Shown piece by piece: positions 16,707 to 25,737 of a stretch of 42,549 bases of DNA. The first letter of the stretch is position 1. Each line of letters starts with the position of its first letter. The stretch is from assembly GCA_022793995.1 (NCBI GenBank), contig JAAWDY010000034.1, positions 1 through 42,549 on the forward strand, read 5' to 3'. The translations under genes were made by a program, and so were the position numbers. Source of the stretch: Coprococcus sp. GTDB taxonomy: Bacteria > Bacillota > Clostridia > Lachnospirales > Lachnospiraceae. Below the pieces are notes generated by a model, which ran no database searches, was not told where the DNA came from, and saw only the letters and a program-made list of their open reading frames with translations.

Positions 16707-17531
16707 TCAATACCAATACCGGTCTACAAACACTTCCAGACTGATCCTTCTTATCGTAGTCTCACTGATATCACCGGTATCGCCGTCCCCTTGCGATAAC
16801 GCGAAGCACTCATCCTCTATCCCTGCAATCAGCCCCTCTTCCTTCAAATGTAGGTAATTATACTTTCCGTCCGTTTCCACAATATTTTCCCCGTGCAGGG
16901 AAAGGGAATCGGCGAAGGCCGCAAGAACCTTGCCCTTTGTATGTTCCATCCGCATAAAATTTCGTTCCGGGGCATGGGACTCTGCGTTCATACGAAGTAC
17001 CTGCCCGGTCACCGCGTTCAATACCAGAGTAAGATCCATCTCCTCTGTATGATAAAGGATCGTCCAGTGTCCATACAGATCCTCTTCCACAAGGGGATCG
17101 ATCGTTTCCGGCTTATTGATGCCGAACGATAGCGCTATATCTCGCCTACCCTCTGACTGCGTGATCTCGACTTCCCCGATATAGGCCAGATAGAATTCCT
17201 CTATCCACTGATTTCCCGCGGCAATTGCCTCGTCCCTCCCCATCTGCCGTCCGAACAGTTCCGAATGTTCTTCCTCACCGAATCCTTCCATGCTTCTAAG
17301 GACTGCCCTCAGTTCATACGGAGATAGCCCTGTTTTTGTTTTTTGCGTTTCACTGTTCGTCTCATTCTGATCCGCCGAAAGATATCCCTCCTGGGACAGA
17401 AGTTCGGTCCGCTGCTTTCTCAAAAGTCCCTGCATTGCCGAGTGTCCGGCATATATAAAAATGCATACCGCCAGTATGCCGGATATCGTACGCCAATCGT
17501 TTTTACACCGCGTCATCCGCACGATCCTCAT
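16707..17531 (-). CDS. uncharacterised membrane-anchored protein downstream of a sensor kinase
   Basis: A 274-residue protein with one membrane segment (about residues 15-35 of the chosen start) and a large extracytoplasmic part. The region around LNAVTGQVLRM and the preceding TILYHTEEMDLTLV resembles the PepSY-like or YycI-like fold in outline only; I cannot assign it. ATG 17531 has GGGAGG eight bases upstream, inside the kinase gene, giving a 29-bp overlap and translational coupling. Its place as third gene after a regulator and a kinase suggests it modulates that kinase, as YycH/YycI do for WalK. This is inference. Confidence 0.7.
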   Translation of the reverse strand: MRIVRMTRCKNDWRTISGILAVCIFIYAGHSAMQGLLRKQRTELLSQEGYLSADQNETNSETQKTKTGLSPYELRAVLRSMEGFGEEEHSELFGRQMGRDEAIAAGNQWIEEFYLAYIGEVEITQSEGRRDIALSFGINKPETIDPLVEEDLYGHWTILYHTEEMDLTLVLNAVTGQVLRMNAESHAPERNFMRMEHTKGKVLAAFADSLSLHGENIVETDGKYNYLHLKEEGLIAGIEDECFALSQGDGDTGDISETTIRRISLEVFVDRYWY

Positions 17532-18933
17532 CGTCCGCACCTCCCTCATCCGCTATGGGAAATCGCACTTCCACGACCGTCCCCTTCCCCTCCCTGCTTT
17601 CTACCGTGAGGCTCCCTCCATGTATTTGCACGATCCTCTGCACCAGGGCCAGTCCGATCCCCGCGCTGTGCCGCTTTCGGGAGCGCGCCTTATCCACCAT
17701 GTAAAATGCTTCCGTGATCCGGGGAATCTCTTCTTCAGGAATCCCTTTTCCGTCGTCAGAAACCCGGATACAATATTCTTTTCCACATTGCTTTCCTTTA
17801 ATCCAGATATTTTTGCATTCCGCTTTTACGGCATTGTCCGTCAAATTCCGCATCAAAGACTTGAGCAGGTCATAATCCGCCCTGACATAGGCCTTCTCTG
17901 CCTGAAACCGAATCTTTACACCTGCCGGGGCGGCCGCCCCGGCAGCATCCCCGGTGATATCCCCCGCTATATCCCCGTCGATATCCTCCATGAGAAATTC
18001 GCCGATCGGCATAACTGTAAGTGGGAAATCCTGGCGATTCAAATTCGTAAGCTCCATCAATTTCAATGAAAGCGCCTCCAGATGCATTCCCTCGTTCCAG
18101 ATATACCACGCAGCCTTTCTTACTTCCTCGCGGGTAAGCTCCCTTCGATACAGCCTGTCCGCATAGCCAATGACGGAAGTCAGCGGCGTTTTCAGCTCAT
18201 GCGCAAAATTCGACACAAAATCCTCCTTTTCCCGTGCGTTTCTTTTCAGCTCTTCAATATTCTCTTCCACCGCATCCGCCATGCGATTGAAACTGTTCGC
18301 CAACTCTCCCAGTTCATCCCTGCTCCTGATGGATAGGCGTTCCGAGTATAACCCGCCTGCAATCCGGTCCGCCGCCCGCGTCATCTTCTTGATCGGATTT
18401 GTCAGAAACAGCGACAAACCAGTGATGAGAAGGACTCCCGCCCCCATCGCAGTATAGAAAAATCGTTCAAAGTATTTCCCCAGCATTTCCTGCTGCCGGA
18501 CCGTCTCCGTAATGTCCGCCTTTGTAACAAGTCCGATATTCCAGCCCTTAAGTTCCATCCTGCTGCCGATAAGAATGAAACTTTCCGCTTCCGTATGCAC
18601 CACCTTGTACCAATAAGAATCCTCCGGCAGGCCGCCAAGGACGATTCCCCTGAAATCTTCCCTTTCCCCTGTGCAAACTTCCGGCTGGCCTTCAAAAAGA
18701 AAACATGCTGGTACAGAAATCTCCTTTCCCATTTCTTCAAAATCACTGTCCCCGCCTGAAAACACCCTGCCCTGAACCGTAAATTTATCATATTTATATT
18801 GCTGCAAGGCAAATTCCAACTCACGGCTGATTTTGGACTCAAAAGAATAGGAAAGTATGAAATAGCCTGCCGCCAAAAACGCAATGCCAAATACTGTGAT
18901 GACACTGATAAAAATCTTTGTGAACAGCCGCAT
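17503..18933 (-). CDS. sensor histidine kinase with HAMP domain
   Basis: A 476-residue kinase. TM1 (about residues 5-28), an extracellular sensor (about 30-160), TM2 (about 168-188), HAMP (NPIKKMTRAADRIAGG...DELGELANSFNRMADA), H-box FAHELKTPLTSVIGYADRL and a full ATP-binding domain: N-box MRNLTDNAVKA, G1 SDDGKGIPEEE, G2 SAGIGLALVQRIV. A short acidic/Ala/Gly-rich insert (DIDGDIAGDITGDAAGAAAPAG region) interrupts the linker between dimerisation and ATPase domains. ATG 18933 follows the regulator stop by one base; an upstream extension of 54 codons lies inside the regulator gene and is rejected. Confidence 0.92.
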   Translation of the reverse strand: MRLFTKIFISVITVFGIAFLAAGYFILSYSFESKISRELEFALQQYKYDKFTVQGRVFSGGDSDFEEMGKEISVPACFLFEGQPEVCTGEREDFRGIVLGGLPEDSYWYKVVHTEAESFILIGSRMELKGWNIGLVTKADITETVRQQEMLGKYFERFFYTAMGAGVLLITGLSLFLTNPIKKMTRAADRIAGGLYSERLSIRSRDELGELANSFNRMADAVEENIEELKRNAREKEDFVSNFAHELKTPLTSVIGYADRLYRRELTREEVRKAAWYIWNEGMHLEALSLKLMELTNLNRQDFPLTVMPIGEFLMEDIDGDIAGDITGDAAGAAAPAGVKIRFQAEKAYVRADYDLLKSLMRNLTDNAVKAECKNIWIKGKQCGKEYCIRVSDDGKGIPEEEIPRITEAFYMVDKARSRKRHSAGIGLALVQRIVQIHGGSLTVESREGKGTVVEVRFPIADEGGADDEDRADDAV

Positions 18934-18934
18934 C

Positions 18935-19588
18935 CTAACCCTCCAGTCTGTAGCCGATACGAAAAACTGTTTTGATCTGCTCCTCCAGTCCCAGCTTCCT
19001 GCGCAGTCTTTGGATATGAGAGTCCAAAGTACGCGTTTCCCCGGTAAACATCTCCTTCCATACCTTTTCATAGAGCCTGTCGCGATAAAGCGCAATATTT
19101 TTGTTTCTCACCAGCTCCACCAACAGATCAAACTCTTTTATTGTCAAGTCAACATTTTCGTTTCCCCTCGTAACCTGCCTGGAATCCAGGTTGATCACAA
19201 TATCATGAAATTTCAGCCGCCTTTCATTTTTCCCCATACGCCTAAGGACTGCCTCCACTCTCGCCGACAATTCCCCCAGCTGGAACGGCTTTACAAGGTA
19301 ATCGTCCGCCCCCATCCTCAGCCCTTTGATCCGGTCCTTCACTTCCCCTTTTGCCGTTAGGAAGATCACCGGCGTTCCTCTCGGCCTGATATATTCCATC
19401 AACTCATACCCGTCTATTCCCGGAAGCATGATATCAAGAAGCACAAGGTCAAAATCCCGCCCCTCCAAAATATCTGCTCCCCTTTCCCCGTCAAAGGCAC
19501 ATACACAGCGGTATCCTTCGTCACTCAGATGCATATATATCAGATTTGCAATCGCCTCATCGTCTTCAACAATTAAGATCTCAGCCAT
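18935..19588 (-). CDS. OmpR/PhoB-family response regulator
   Basis: A 217-residue regulator with receiver residues IVEDDEA, phospho-acceptor Asp in LLDIMLPGIDG, Thr in FLTAKGE and Lys in LVKPFQLGE, and a winged-helix DNA-binding domain ending TRTLDSHIQRLRRKL...RIGYRLEG. ATG 19588 has AGGAGG six bases upstream; the longest open frame adds 101 upstream codons over intergenic DNA with no ribosome site. First gene of a three-gene unit (regulator, kinase, anchored protein). Divergent from the bile salt hydrolase gene, which it might control. Confidence 0.93.
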   Translation of the reverse strand: MAEILIVEDDEAIANLIYMHLSDEGYRCVCAFDGERGADILEGRDFDLVLLDIMLPGIDGYELMEYIRPRGTPVIFLTAKGEVKDRIKGLRMGADDYLVKPFQLGELSARVEAVLRRMGKNERRLKFHDIVINLDSRQVTRGNENVDLTIKEFDLLVELVRNKNIALYRDRLYEKVWKEMFTGETRTLDSHIQRLRRKLGLEEQIKTVFRIGYRLEG

Positions 19589-19658
19589 AGCGCACCTCCT
19601 CTTTATGATTGTACCAGCAAAATGTGGAATAGTTGTGTCATATACGCTTCCAACACAA

Positions 19659-19680
19659 AGCACGAAACAATCCATAGATA
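19659..19680. repeat. 22-bp motif shared with 12181-12202
   Basis: The sequence at 19659-19680 matches the reverse complement of 12181-12202 at 20 of 22 positions (core AGCACGAAACAAT). Both copies lie in leaders and read toward the downstream gene start (bile salt hydrolase here, the 329-residue protein there). It could be a shared binding site or chance. Confidence 0.35.
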
Positions 19681-19744
19681 TTGGATTTTTTCCTAAAAGA
19701 AAGCATATACTAATTCTGACCCCATTGAAAGGAGACGATATAGT

Positions 19745-20719
19745 ATGTGTACAGCGGCAACATATATGACAAAAGATTTTTATTTTGGACGTACACTGGA
19801 TAATAGTTGTTCCTATACCGAGGAGGTCGTTGTAACCCCTCGCAGATATCCCTTTTATTTCCGCAGAACGACTCCGCTCATGACTCACCATGCAATGATC
19901 GGCATTGCGTATGTGTGTGAGGACTTCCCTCTATATTATGATGCGGCAAACGAAAAAGGGCTGGCTATAGCGGGACTGAATTTTGTGGATAACGCCATTT
20001 ACAATGACGTTGATTTACAAAAGGATAATATCGCCCAATTTGAACTCATCCCCTGGATCCTTGGCCAATGCTCTTCCGTGAAAGATGTACGTAGGCTTCT
20101 TGGCTCGATCAACCTGACAAATACCCCATTCAGCGACGATCTCCCGGCCGCCCAGCTCCATTGGCTGGTCGCCGACAGAAGCGAAGCCATCACTGTGGAA
20201 TCCGTGCAGGACGGACTTAAAATCTATGACAACCCGCCCGGCATCCTTACCAACAATCCGCCGTTTCCGGAACAGCTTTTCCAACTGAATAATTATATGG
20301 CGCTTTCCTGTAAGCCGCCCCAGAACCTTTTCTCGTCCAAACTGTCGCTTAAAACTTACAGTCTTGGCATGGGCGCGTTCGGCCTGCCGGGGGATCTCTC
20401 TTCCCAGGCCCGTTTTGTCAGAGCTGCTTTCACAAAAATGAACTCCCGCTCCGGGACGTCTGAATCCGACAGCGTGGCCCAGTTTTTCCATATCCTTGGC
20501 TCCGTCTGCCAGCCCCGCGGATGCTGCGAAACAGAAGACGGCGGATGCGAGATCACACTCTATACGTCCTGCTGTAACGTGGATAAGGGCATTTACTACT
20601 ACACCTCTTATGATAACCATCAGATCTCTGCAGTCGATATGCGCAGAGAAAATTTAGAAGAATCATGCCTGATAAGGTATCCTCTCATTTACGGTGAACA
20701 GATCAGGAGGCAGAACTGA
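19745..20719 (+). CDS. bsh: choloylglycine hydrolase family enzyme, probably bile salt hydrolase
   Basis: A 324-residue Ntn-hydrolase that would cleave glycine or taurine from conjugated bile acids in the cytoplasm. The catalytic Cys is residue 2 (exposed once Met is removed). The other family residues are in place: Arg16 and Asp19 (FGRTLD), Asn79 (GLNF), Asn171 (LTNNPPF) and Arg226 (ARFVR). The LTNNPxFxxQLxxLNNY pattern is typical of bile salt hydrolases more than penicillin V acylases, though substrate cannot be proven. AAAGGAG lies ten bases before the ATG. Divergent from a two-component operon; ends in a strong hairpin. Confidence 0.9.
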   Translation: MCTAATYMTKDFYFGRTLDNSCSYTEEVVVTPRRYPFYFRRTTPLMTHHAMIGIAYVCEDFPLYYDAANEKGLAIAGLNFVDNAIYNDVDLQKDNIAQFELIPWILGQCSSVKDVRRLLGSINLTNTPFSDDLPAAQLHWLVADRSEAITVESVQDGLKIYDNPPGILTNNPPFPEQLFQLNNYMALSCKPPQNLFSSKLSLKTYSLGMGAFGLPGDLSSQARFVRAAFTKMNSRSGTSESDSVAQFFHILGSVCQPRGCCETEDGGCEITLYTSCCNVDKGIYYYTSYDNHQISAVDMRRENLEESCLIRYPLIYGEQIRRQN

Positions 20720-20744
20720 CAAAACATCTGTCAGTTCCGCCTCC
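20706..20744. terminator. bidirectional hairpin between convergent genes
   Basis: Near-perfect 16-bp arms begin GGAGGC (20706) and end GCCTCC (20744), with one mismatch and a 7-base loop. There is no clear T-run, but the position between the bile salt hydrolase gene and the convergent helicase gene fits a shared terminator. Confidence 0.6.
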
Positions 20745-20764
20745 CGTAAATGGAGCGTTCCTCG

Positions 20765-23700
20765 TCACATCGCTTTTATACTTTTCTCAATATGCCGGAT
20801 CTCTTCTTTCGTCAGCTTATATTTCGCATAGAGCTTTTCATCCGTCCATTCCTCATTAAAATCCTGCAGAGGTACGAAACGGTACGTTTTCGAGGTGGCA
20901 TCATGGCTTGCTTTTGCCAGGCTGTGCATGAACCTCACAAACCTAGACTGAAAGTACCGGGCAAGATTCTCTGCGCTTTCTTCATTTAGCCTAAGCTTTC
21001 CGCCGATAACGATGTACGCCTCCGTGCAGATGGTGCCCGGCTCTCCGATCAATGTATTCAGGTTATCGTCGCTTAGTTCTGTCCCTATATTATTGGCCCT
21101 TGGCGTAAACACCTTCCAGACATCGATCAGTTCCTTATGCGAAACGGCCAGTTCTTTCTCCACATAGCCGTATTTTCTTCCCTTTCCCACGCACTTTAAC
21201 GGCGATGCCATTCCTTCGGGGGACGTTCGCCAATCGCCCGTTTTTACAATATTACTCTCTATGCCATAAGGCTTCCGGGACGACACATGCTCCGACATCA
21301 CGCCGTTGGCCTCCCCCATCACTTTTCTGAGTATGTCAAGCGCTCTGTGATCCCGGATAAAAATATCAAGCCCCTCTGTCCTGAGACGGCGTTCATCCGT
21401 ACTTGTCCTTGTTCCGCTCTCATGCGTCACGATCTTTGTCATACTCTTCGAGCTGTCATACTCTCTGTCCCACAGGAAATAACAGACGCCTCCCCGATTA
21501 TTCGTGTCCGGGAAAATGTCCTCCGGGTGCAGGCAGTCGTGCAGCTCCCTGATATGAATGTCGTCCAGCATAGAATCCCTGAACTCATCCATCTCCTTCC
21601 CGCCTTTCCCGCCAGTGTACCATCTCGTAGGAATAATCACAGAAGCATAATCTGGCTCAAGCCCCCTGGCAATATTTACAAAATCAGGGTAGATCGGCCT
21701 TGAACTGGCCCCTGCCCCGCCGTCCTCTTCTTGATAGGGTGGATTGCCCACAACTGCGTCAAATACCATATTACCACCTTCCTCACCTGCATCCTCCTTC
21801 AGAGATATCTCGCCGAAGCTTTTCCCCTGCGTCAGTAATGCCGTGATTCTCTCAATATCAACATCCCCGTCTTCCGTCTTTATGTCAAGGAGGTCATACG
21901 AACAGAACCTCCCCGCGATTGACTTTGTACTTAATCCCAGGATCCGGTACATCTTCCGTGTAAATTCATATGCGGCCGGCGAAGTCGCAACCGTCAATAC
22001 CGAATCCTTGATCTTCTCTGTCGGTATGCCCAGACGGGCGCATCTTCTGCAGACAGCCACGGCAAATTCGCCCATCTTGCCGGCAATGTCCAGTATTTTA
22101 TGATCCGTCATGCCGACTCTTTGAAAGCAATCGTCCGGGATCATTCCTATTATCGCTTCCGCGATATGGATCGGCGTCGTGACCTCCGATTCCGATAATT
22201 TCCCAAATTTGTTCACCGCTGTCATTGCTCTTTGGACCGGAGGGATCGAATCATCATGGGACAATTGATTAATATTTTGGATCTTATAGTCAAGCGTATT
22301 GAGGATGAACGGGTTCATATGCCGTCTCATGAGATGCAGCACGTTTTTGTCCAACTGAAGATTTGCCATGATACGGCGGTTGTCGAAGGTTTCGGCGCAC
22401 GATAAAATGTCGTCCAGGGACGCGGTGGTATCTTCTGTCAGATATGCAAAGAACAGAATCCTCGAATAATAGGTCCTAAACTTATTCTCCAGCGCATCAA
22501 GTTCCGTCTCATCCTCGCTGCCTGTGTTTTCAGAGCCGTCTTCCATTCCTTCCTCTTCTTCAGGGCCGCCTCTCTCCCCGGCGGCGCCAAGACCGCCTCC
22601 CTCTTCTGGTTCATCCATATCCGTCCCATTTTCGCCGCCCTGATAGCCTTCCGTCTGCAGGCCGCCCCTCGAGCCGATCTGTGCCTGCCTCCGAACCTCG
22701 TTTAAAATCTCCTCTATTGAGAAAAGCGACGTGTCGACAGGGATGTCCTGCGCTTCCTCCCGGACTCCCCGGCTGCCCGAATACCGGCTGATCTCACTTA
22801 AGATATCCGTCGCTTTCACCTGTTCGACGCGATCCTTGTTCAGCGTGATAATGGGCGAGATACGCAGCTCCTCCTCCATTCGCTCCCGCAGATGCGAATT
22901 TCCTGCTGTGTCCGTATTGGCATTATAGATCAGTGATTTCTGCTCTTGCATCACAAACATCCGATGCGGGTCAAAATCCACCAGGAGTGTCTGGGGTTTC
23001 ATATTATAATGGATTGTCTCGCCGGATTCATTCTCATATCGGCGTATATACTGGTTTTGCAGCCGGAAAACAGCCTGGTCGTACTCCTGCGGCGAAGCTG
23101 TATCCTTGAGAAATATCATGGTGTCCCACTGTTCCACCGTGCTGCCCGTCAGCATTCGGTTTACGGTCAACGTGATTGTTTTTTGGTCTTCTTTTTCACA
23201 GTCCGCAATCGCCTTTTTTACCGCGGACACGCTCCGGTACTGATTCTGTCTGTCCACCCCGGAAATATTAATCACTTTGTACTGGCCCAAATTCCGGAAC
23301 GAACCGGCATTGGCAGTAAACAGCTCTTCCAGAGCGTCGCAGGACGCGCAGTAGGGCAGCACGCATACGATATGACGGCACATCTTACCTTCCTTGATCT
23401 TCTCATAATCCAAAAAGGAGAGGACGCTTCCGTCTTCTTTGCTGCCGTCGATCGCCGCAAATAAGTCCAGTACTTCTTTTTCATGGATAAACTTCTTATG
23501 GCTTCCGTCGCTTTGCCTTGTAAGCGACCTGGGCTTGAACAAGGCGGAAAACGCATAGGTCGTCCCCTTGCTTTTCAGCCTTTCCAAAAGTGCCTTCGCG
23601 GAGGCGTTCGGTACAAACGCAAAACGTACCATCTGAGGGAATCCGAAATATGGGTTCTTCCATTCCTCCTGCTGCTTTCCCTCCGGGAGGGCGTCGTTTG

Positions 23701-24826
23701 CCGCATCCCACGCTTCCTGTTCCTTTACAATATCAGAAAACTGGCAGAACGCCACGATATCCTCTTTGGCAAATTCACTGCCCATCAGAATACGGTACGG
23801 CGTTCCTGACAAGTGGAGCGTGATCTTCACACGCAGCGCTTTCAGCTGCTCCTGCGCTTCCTCCAGCTCGATGAAATCCTCATCCAGATATTTATCTTTC
23901 ACATCCCTTTCATACCCGGAAGTGCGGAGTACCTTTCCATAGCTTTTGGCCCTCGCGCCGTAATGCGTCTCATCGACAATCATAAGGTCAATCGTACCCG
24001 AAAAGATTTCCTTATGCTTCTCTTTGATCTCGTCGCCCGCAAGATCCTGGAGCGTCAGAAAGATCACCGCGCCCTTTGCGCGGTCCATCTCATTTTTCAC
24101 AGCGTTTTCATCCCGGTTCAACTCGTCGGCACAAAGGAAGGTGTAATCCTTACGGAAATTGTCCGCGCTCTGGACCGTTTTCTTCCATTCTTCCCGTACA
24201 TCCGCCTTCGCAGATACCACCAGGACTGTCCTGGCTGAGATCTCCTTCGCACAGCAAAGGGCTGTGAAAGACTTTCCAAAACGCATGACTGCATACATCA
24301 GAAGGTTCGTGCGCCCGCCCCTTACCGCCGCCTTAAAATTGCGGATTGCTTCCGCCTGGTTCGGCCTTGGCTGCCACCAGCCTGTAGACGCGTAGGTATG
24401 TACCTCGGGCAGGCTCGTCTGTGAATTGTAGTACTGATATTTGTCTTCCCCGTTTTGATAGCTCTCCTGTATATCCTTGACCGCCGCTTTTACATCCGCC
24501 TCCCTGGTATCCTTAAAAAATTCTTTGGAATAGTACACGCCGCAGGGAACCTCCTGCGGCGTCAGCCTGTGCTTCTTAAGGTCTGCCTCCAAGAACTGAT
24601 GCACGGCAAAATCCCGGAAGAAGACTTCCGGCGTAATCGTTGCTTTACTATCAAATTCTTTCACCAGATCCGGGAAATATTTCCGCCACTCATTCAGGCG
24701 CACAGACACCGGACGGAAGGTATCCCCTACCTTCAGATAATCCGGCACCGTGTTCGTAGTAAACGCATAGATATGGGGTTCTACGCGACCTACGATCAAT
24801 TCATCCAGTAATTGTATATTATCCAT
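20765..24826 (-). CDS. GIY-YIG nuclease-like / SF2 helicase / Eco57I-type N6-adenine methyltransferase fusion
   Basis: A 1353-residue restriction-modification-like protein. Residues about 15-85 fit a T5orf172/GIY-YIG nuclease: HIYAF, LKVGDT, VRLNEW and a late FAVHQFLE. Residues about 150-620 are an SF2 helicase: Walker A-like MRFGKS (181-186), DEAH variant VDETH (284-288), motif III LSGTPY (339-344), motif VI QAVFRLQNQYIRR (584-596). A flexible Gly/Glu-rich acidic linker spans 720-778. Residues about 785-1353 hold an adenine methyltransferase: motif X TTPIHIAEAI, motif I ILDIAGKMGEF (911-921), catalytic NPPY (1028-1031), and a target-recognition-like C-terminus. The design recalls single-chain type ISP enzymes but with a GIY-YIG nuclease. 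It follows the partner gene by 21 bp. Confidence 0.8.
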   Translation of the reverse strand: MDNIQLLDELIVGRVEPHIYAFTTNTVPDYLKVGDTFRPVSVRLNEWRKYFPDLVKEFDSKATITPEVFFRDFAVHQFLEADLKKHRLTPQEVPCGVYYSKEFFKDTREADVKAAVKDIQESYQNGEDKYQYYNSQTSLPEVHTYASTGWWQPRPNQAEAIRNFKAAVRGGRTNLLMYAVMRFGKSFTALCCAKEISARTVLVVSAKADVREEWKKTVQSADNFRKDYTFLCADELNRDENAVKNEMDRAKGAVIFLTLQDLAGDEIKEKHKEIFSGTIDLMIVDETHYGARAKSYGKVLRTSGYERDVKDKYLDEDFIELEEAQEQLKALRVKITLHLSGTPYRILMGSEFAKEDIVAFCQFSDIVKEQEAWDAANDALPEGKQQEEWKNPYFGFPQMVRFAFVPNASAKALLERLKSKGTTYAFSALFKPRSLTRQSDGSHKKFIHEKEVLDLFAAIDGSKEDGSVLSFLDYEKIKEGKMCRHIVCVLPYCASCDALEELFTANAGSFRNLGQYKVINISGVDRQNQYRSVSAVKKAIADCEKEDQKTITLTVNRMLTGSTVEQWDTMIFLKDTASPQEYDQAVFRLQNQYIRRYENESGETIHYNMKPQTLLVDFDPHRMFVMQEQKSLIYNANTDTAGNSHLRERMEEELRISPIITLNKDRVEQVKATDILSEISRYSGSRGVREEAQDIPVDTSLFSIEEILNEVRRQAQIGSRGGLQTEGYQGGENGTDMDEPEEGGGLGAAGERGGPEEEEGMEDGSENTGSEDETELDALENKFRTYYSRILFFAYLTEDTTASLDDILSCAETFDNRRIMANLQLDKNVLHLMRRHMNPFILNTLDYKIQNINQLSHDDSIPPVQRAMTAVNKFGKLSESEVTTPIHIAEAIIGMIPDDCFQRVGMTDHKILDIAGKMGEFAVAVCRRCARLGIPTEKIKDSVLTVATSPAAYEFTRKMYRILGLSTKSIAGRFCSYDLLDIKTEDGDVDIERITALLTQGKSFGEISLKEDAGEEGGNMVFDAVVGNPPYQEEDGGAGASSRPIYPDFVNIARGLEPDYASVIIPTRWYTGGKGGKEMDEFRDSMLDDIHIRELHDCLHPEDIFPDTNNRGGVCYFLWDREYDSSKSMTKIVTHESGTRTSTDERRLRTEGLDIFIRDHRALDILRKVMGEANGVMSEHVSSRKPYGIESNIVKTGDWRTSPEGMASPLKCVGKGRKYGYVEKELAVSHKELIDVWKVFTPRANNIGTELSDDNLNTLIGEPGTICTEAYIVIGGKLRLNEESAENLARYFQSRFVRFMHSLAKASHDATSKTYRFVPLQDFNEEWTDEKLYAKYKLTKEEIRHIEKSIKAM

Positions 24827-24847
24827 GAAATATCCTCAGTATTCTCC

Positions 24848-25699
24848 TCAACTTTTCTTCAAAAGGGAGCTGTATAAAAACGTCACTTTAGAACGCCAGT
24901 CATGTATTTTACAAGATTCTTTCCCCGCCTCCCCGAACGGCACGGTAAACGTCAGACCGTCCATCTGCCATATATTCCAGGAAATGATGCGGGCGGCCCT
25001 CCTCAATTCCTCCTGCGACGGCTCCCGCTCAAACCGATATTCCATATTTTCCACAAATGTATCCAGCAGGTTCTTTCTGCCAAGGAGCAGGCTGTCGCCC
25101 TGAAATTCAAATCCATAGACACTCTCAAGAGACCGGTACGCCCATTTCATCCACTCTTCCTCGTTGGACGCGTTCTCATTTACAACCCTAAGCTTACGGT
25201 CAAAAAAACCAATACGGTCCTTTACCTTGATCGGCTCCCCTGTCTGCACATCATATCTGCTTGTCAGATACGGCGCCTCTCCGCAAGCGATCTCCAGCCT
25301 CCTTGCATCCACATAATCCACCCACCTGCGTCCCCGCTCTTCTCCAAATACGATCGGTTCCTCTTTCGTCACCCAACCGTTATCCTGCGACATGTTAAAA
25401 ACATCTTCTCTTTTAAACCATGCCGCGTCCACCAGGTTATTCTGCTGGTTACAGATCCAGGAGGGAGTGGATACCTCCGCCTTCATCTTAGTCCGGTTCG
25501 TTCTCCTGGACTTCCCCTTCGTACTGCGCGGCTGCACGATGGACGCATTTGCTCCCGTAATCAGACTTGCCGTGATCGGCCTGTCCGCTTGGTAAGCGTC
25601 CCCGTATTCCACATAATCCTCCGTCGCCCAGATGATATTCCGTCTTGTCGTCCGGTCTTTCAGCAGGATGCGAAGCACCGACTTATTTAATTCTGTCAT
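24848..25699 (-). CDS. methyltransferase-like partner subunit lacking the NPPY motif
   Basis: A 283-residue protein. It has the front half of an Eco57I-type adenine methyltransferase: motif X AEVSTPSWICNQQNNLV, motif I-like LEIACGEAPYLTSRYD, and VYGFEFQGDSLLLGRKNLL like motif III. It then runs through IISWNIWQMDGL to CKIHDWRS, the point where full-length relatives continue to NPPY, and stops 17 residues later. The catalytic motif is therefore absent. Such small proteins are often called restriction subunit M and sit beside helicase-methyltransferase proteins like the next gene. It probably binds SAM or DNA as a structural partner. ATG 25699 (AAAGGAG at seven bases) is preferred over the adjacent GTG. 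Confidence 0.75.
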   Translation of the reverse strand: MTELNKSVLRILLKDRTTRRNIIWATEDYVEYGDAYQADRPITASLITGANASIVQPRSTKGKSRRTNRTKMKAEVSTPSWICNQQNNLVDAAWFKREDVFNMSQDNGWVTKEEPIVFGEERGRRWVDYVDARRLEIACGEAPYLTSRYDVQTGEPIKVKDRIGFFDRKLRVVNENASNEEEWMKWAYRSLESVYGFEFQGDSLLLGRKNLLDTFVENMEYRFEREPSQEELRRAARIISWNIWQMDGLTFTVPFGEAGKESCKIHDWRSKVTFLYSSLLKKS

Positions 25700-25737
25700 C
25701 ACGGTTCTCCTTTTGTTCCCGCGCCTGGCCAGGCGAC

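Noticed and set aside
20015..20620. Minus-strand frame of 201 codons opposite the bile salt hydrolase gene
   Set aside because: The plus strand has all catalytic residues of the hydrolase; the antisense frame has no family features.
20765..24826. Classical type I or type III restriction enzyme
   Set aside because: No separate HsdS/HsdR or Mod/Res pair; helicase and methyltransferase are in one chain and the N-terminus is not an Mrr or HsdR nuclease.
24902..25690. 262-codon plus-strand frame opposite the partner methyltransferase-like gene
   Set aside because: It is the complement of a gene with clear motifs and ribosome site; no independent evidence.
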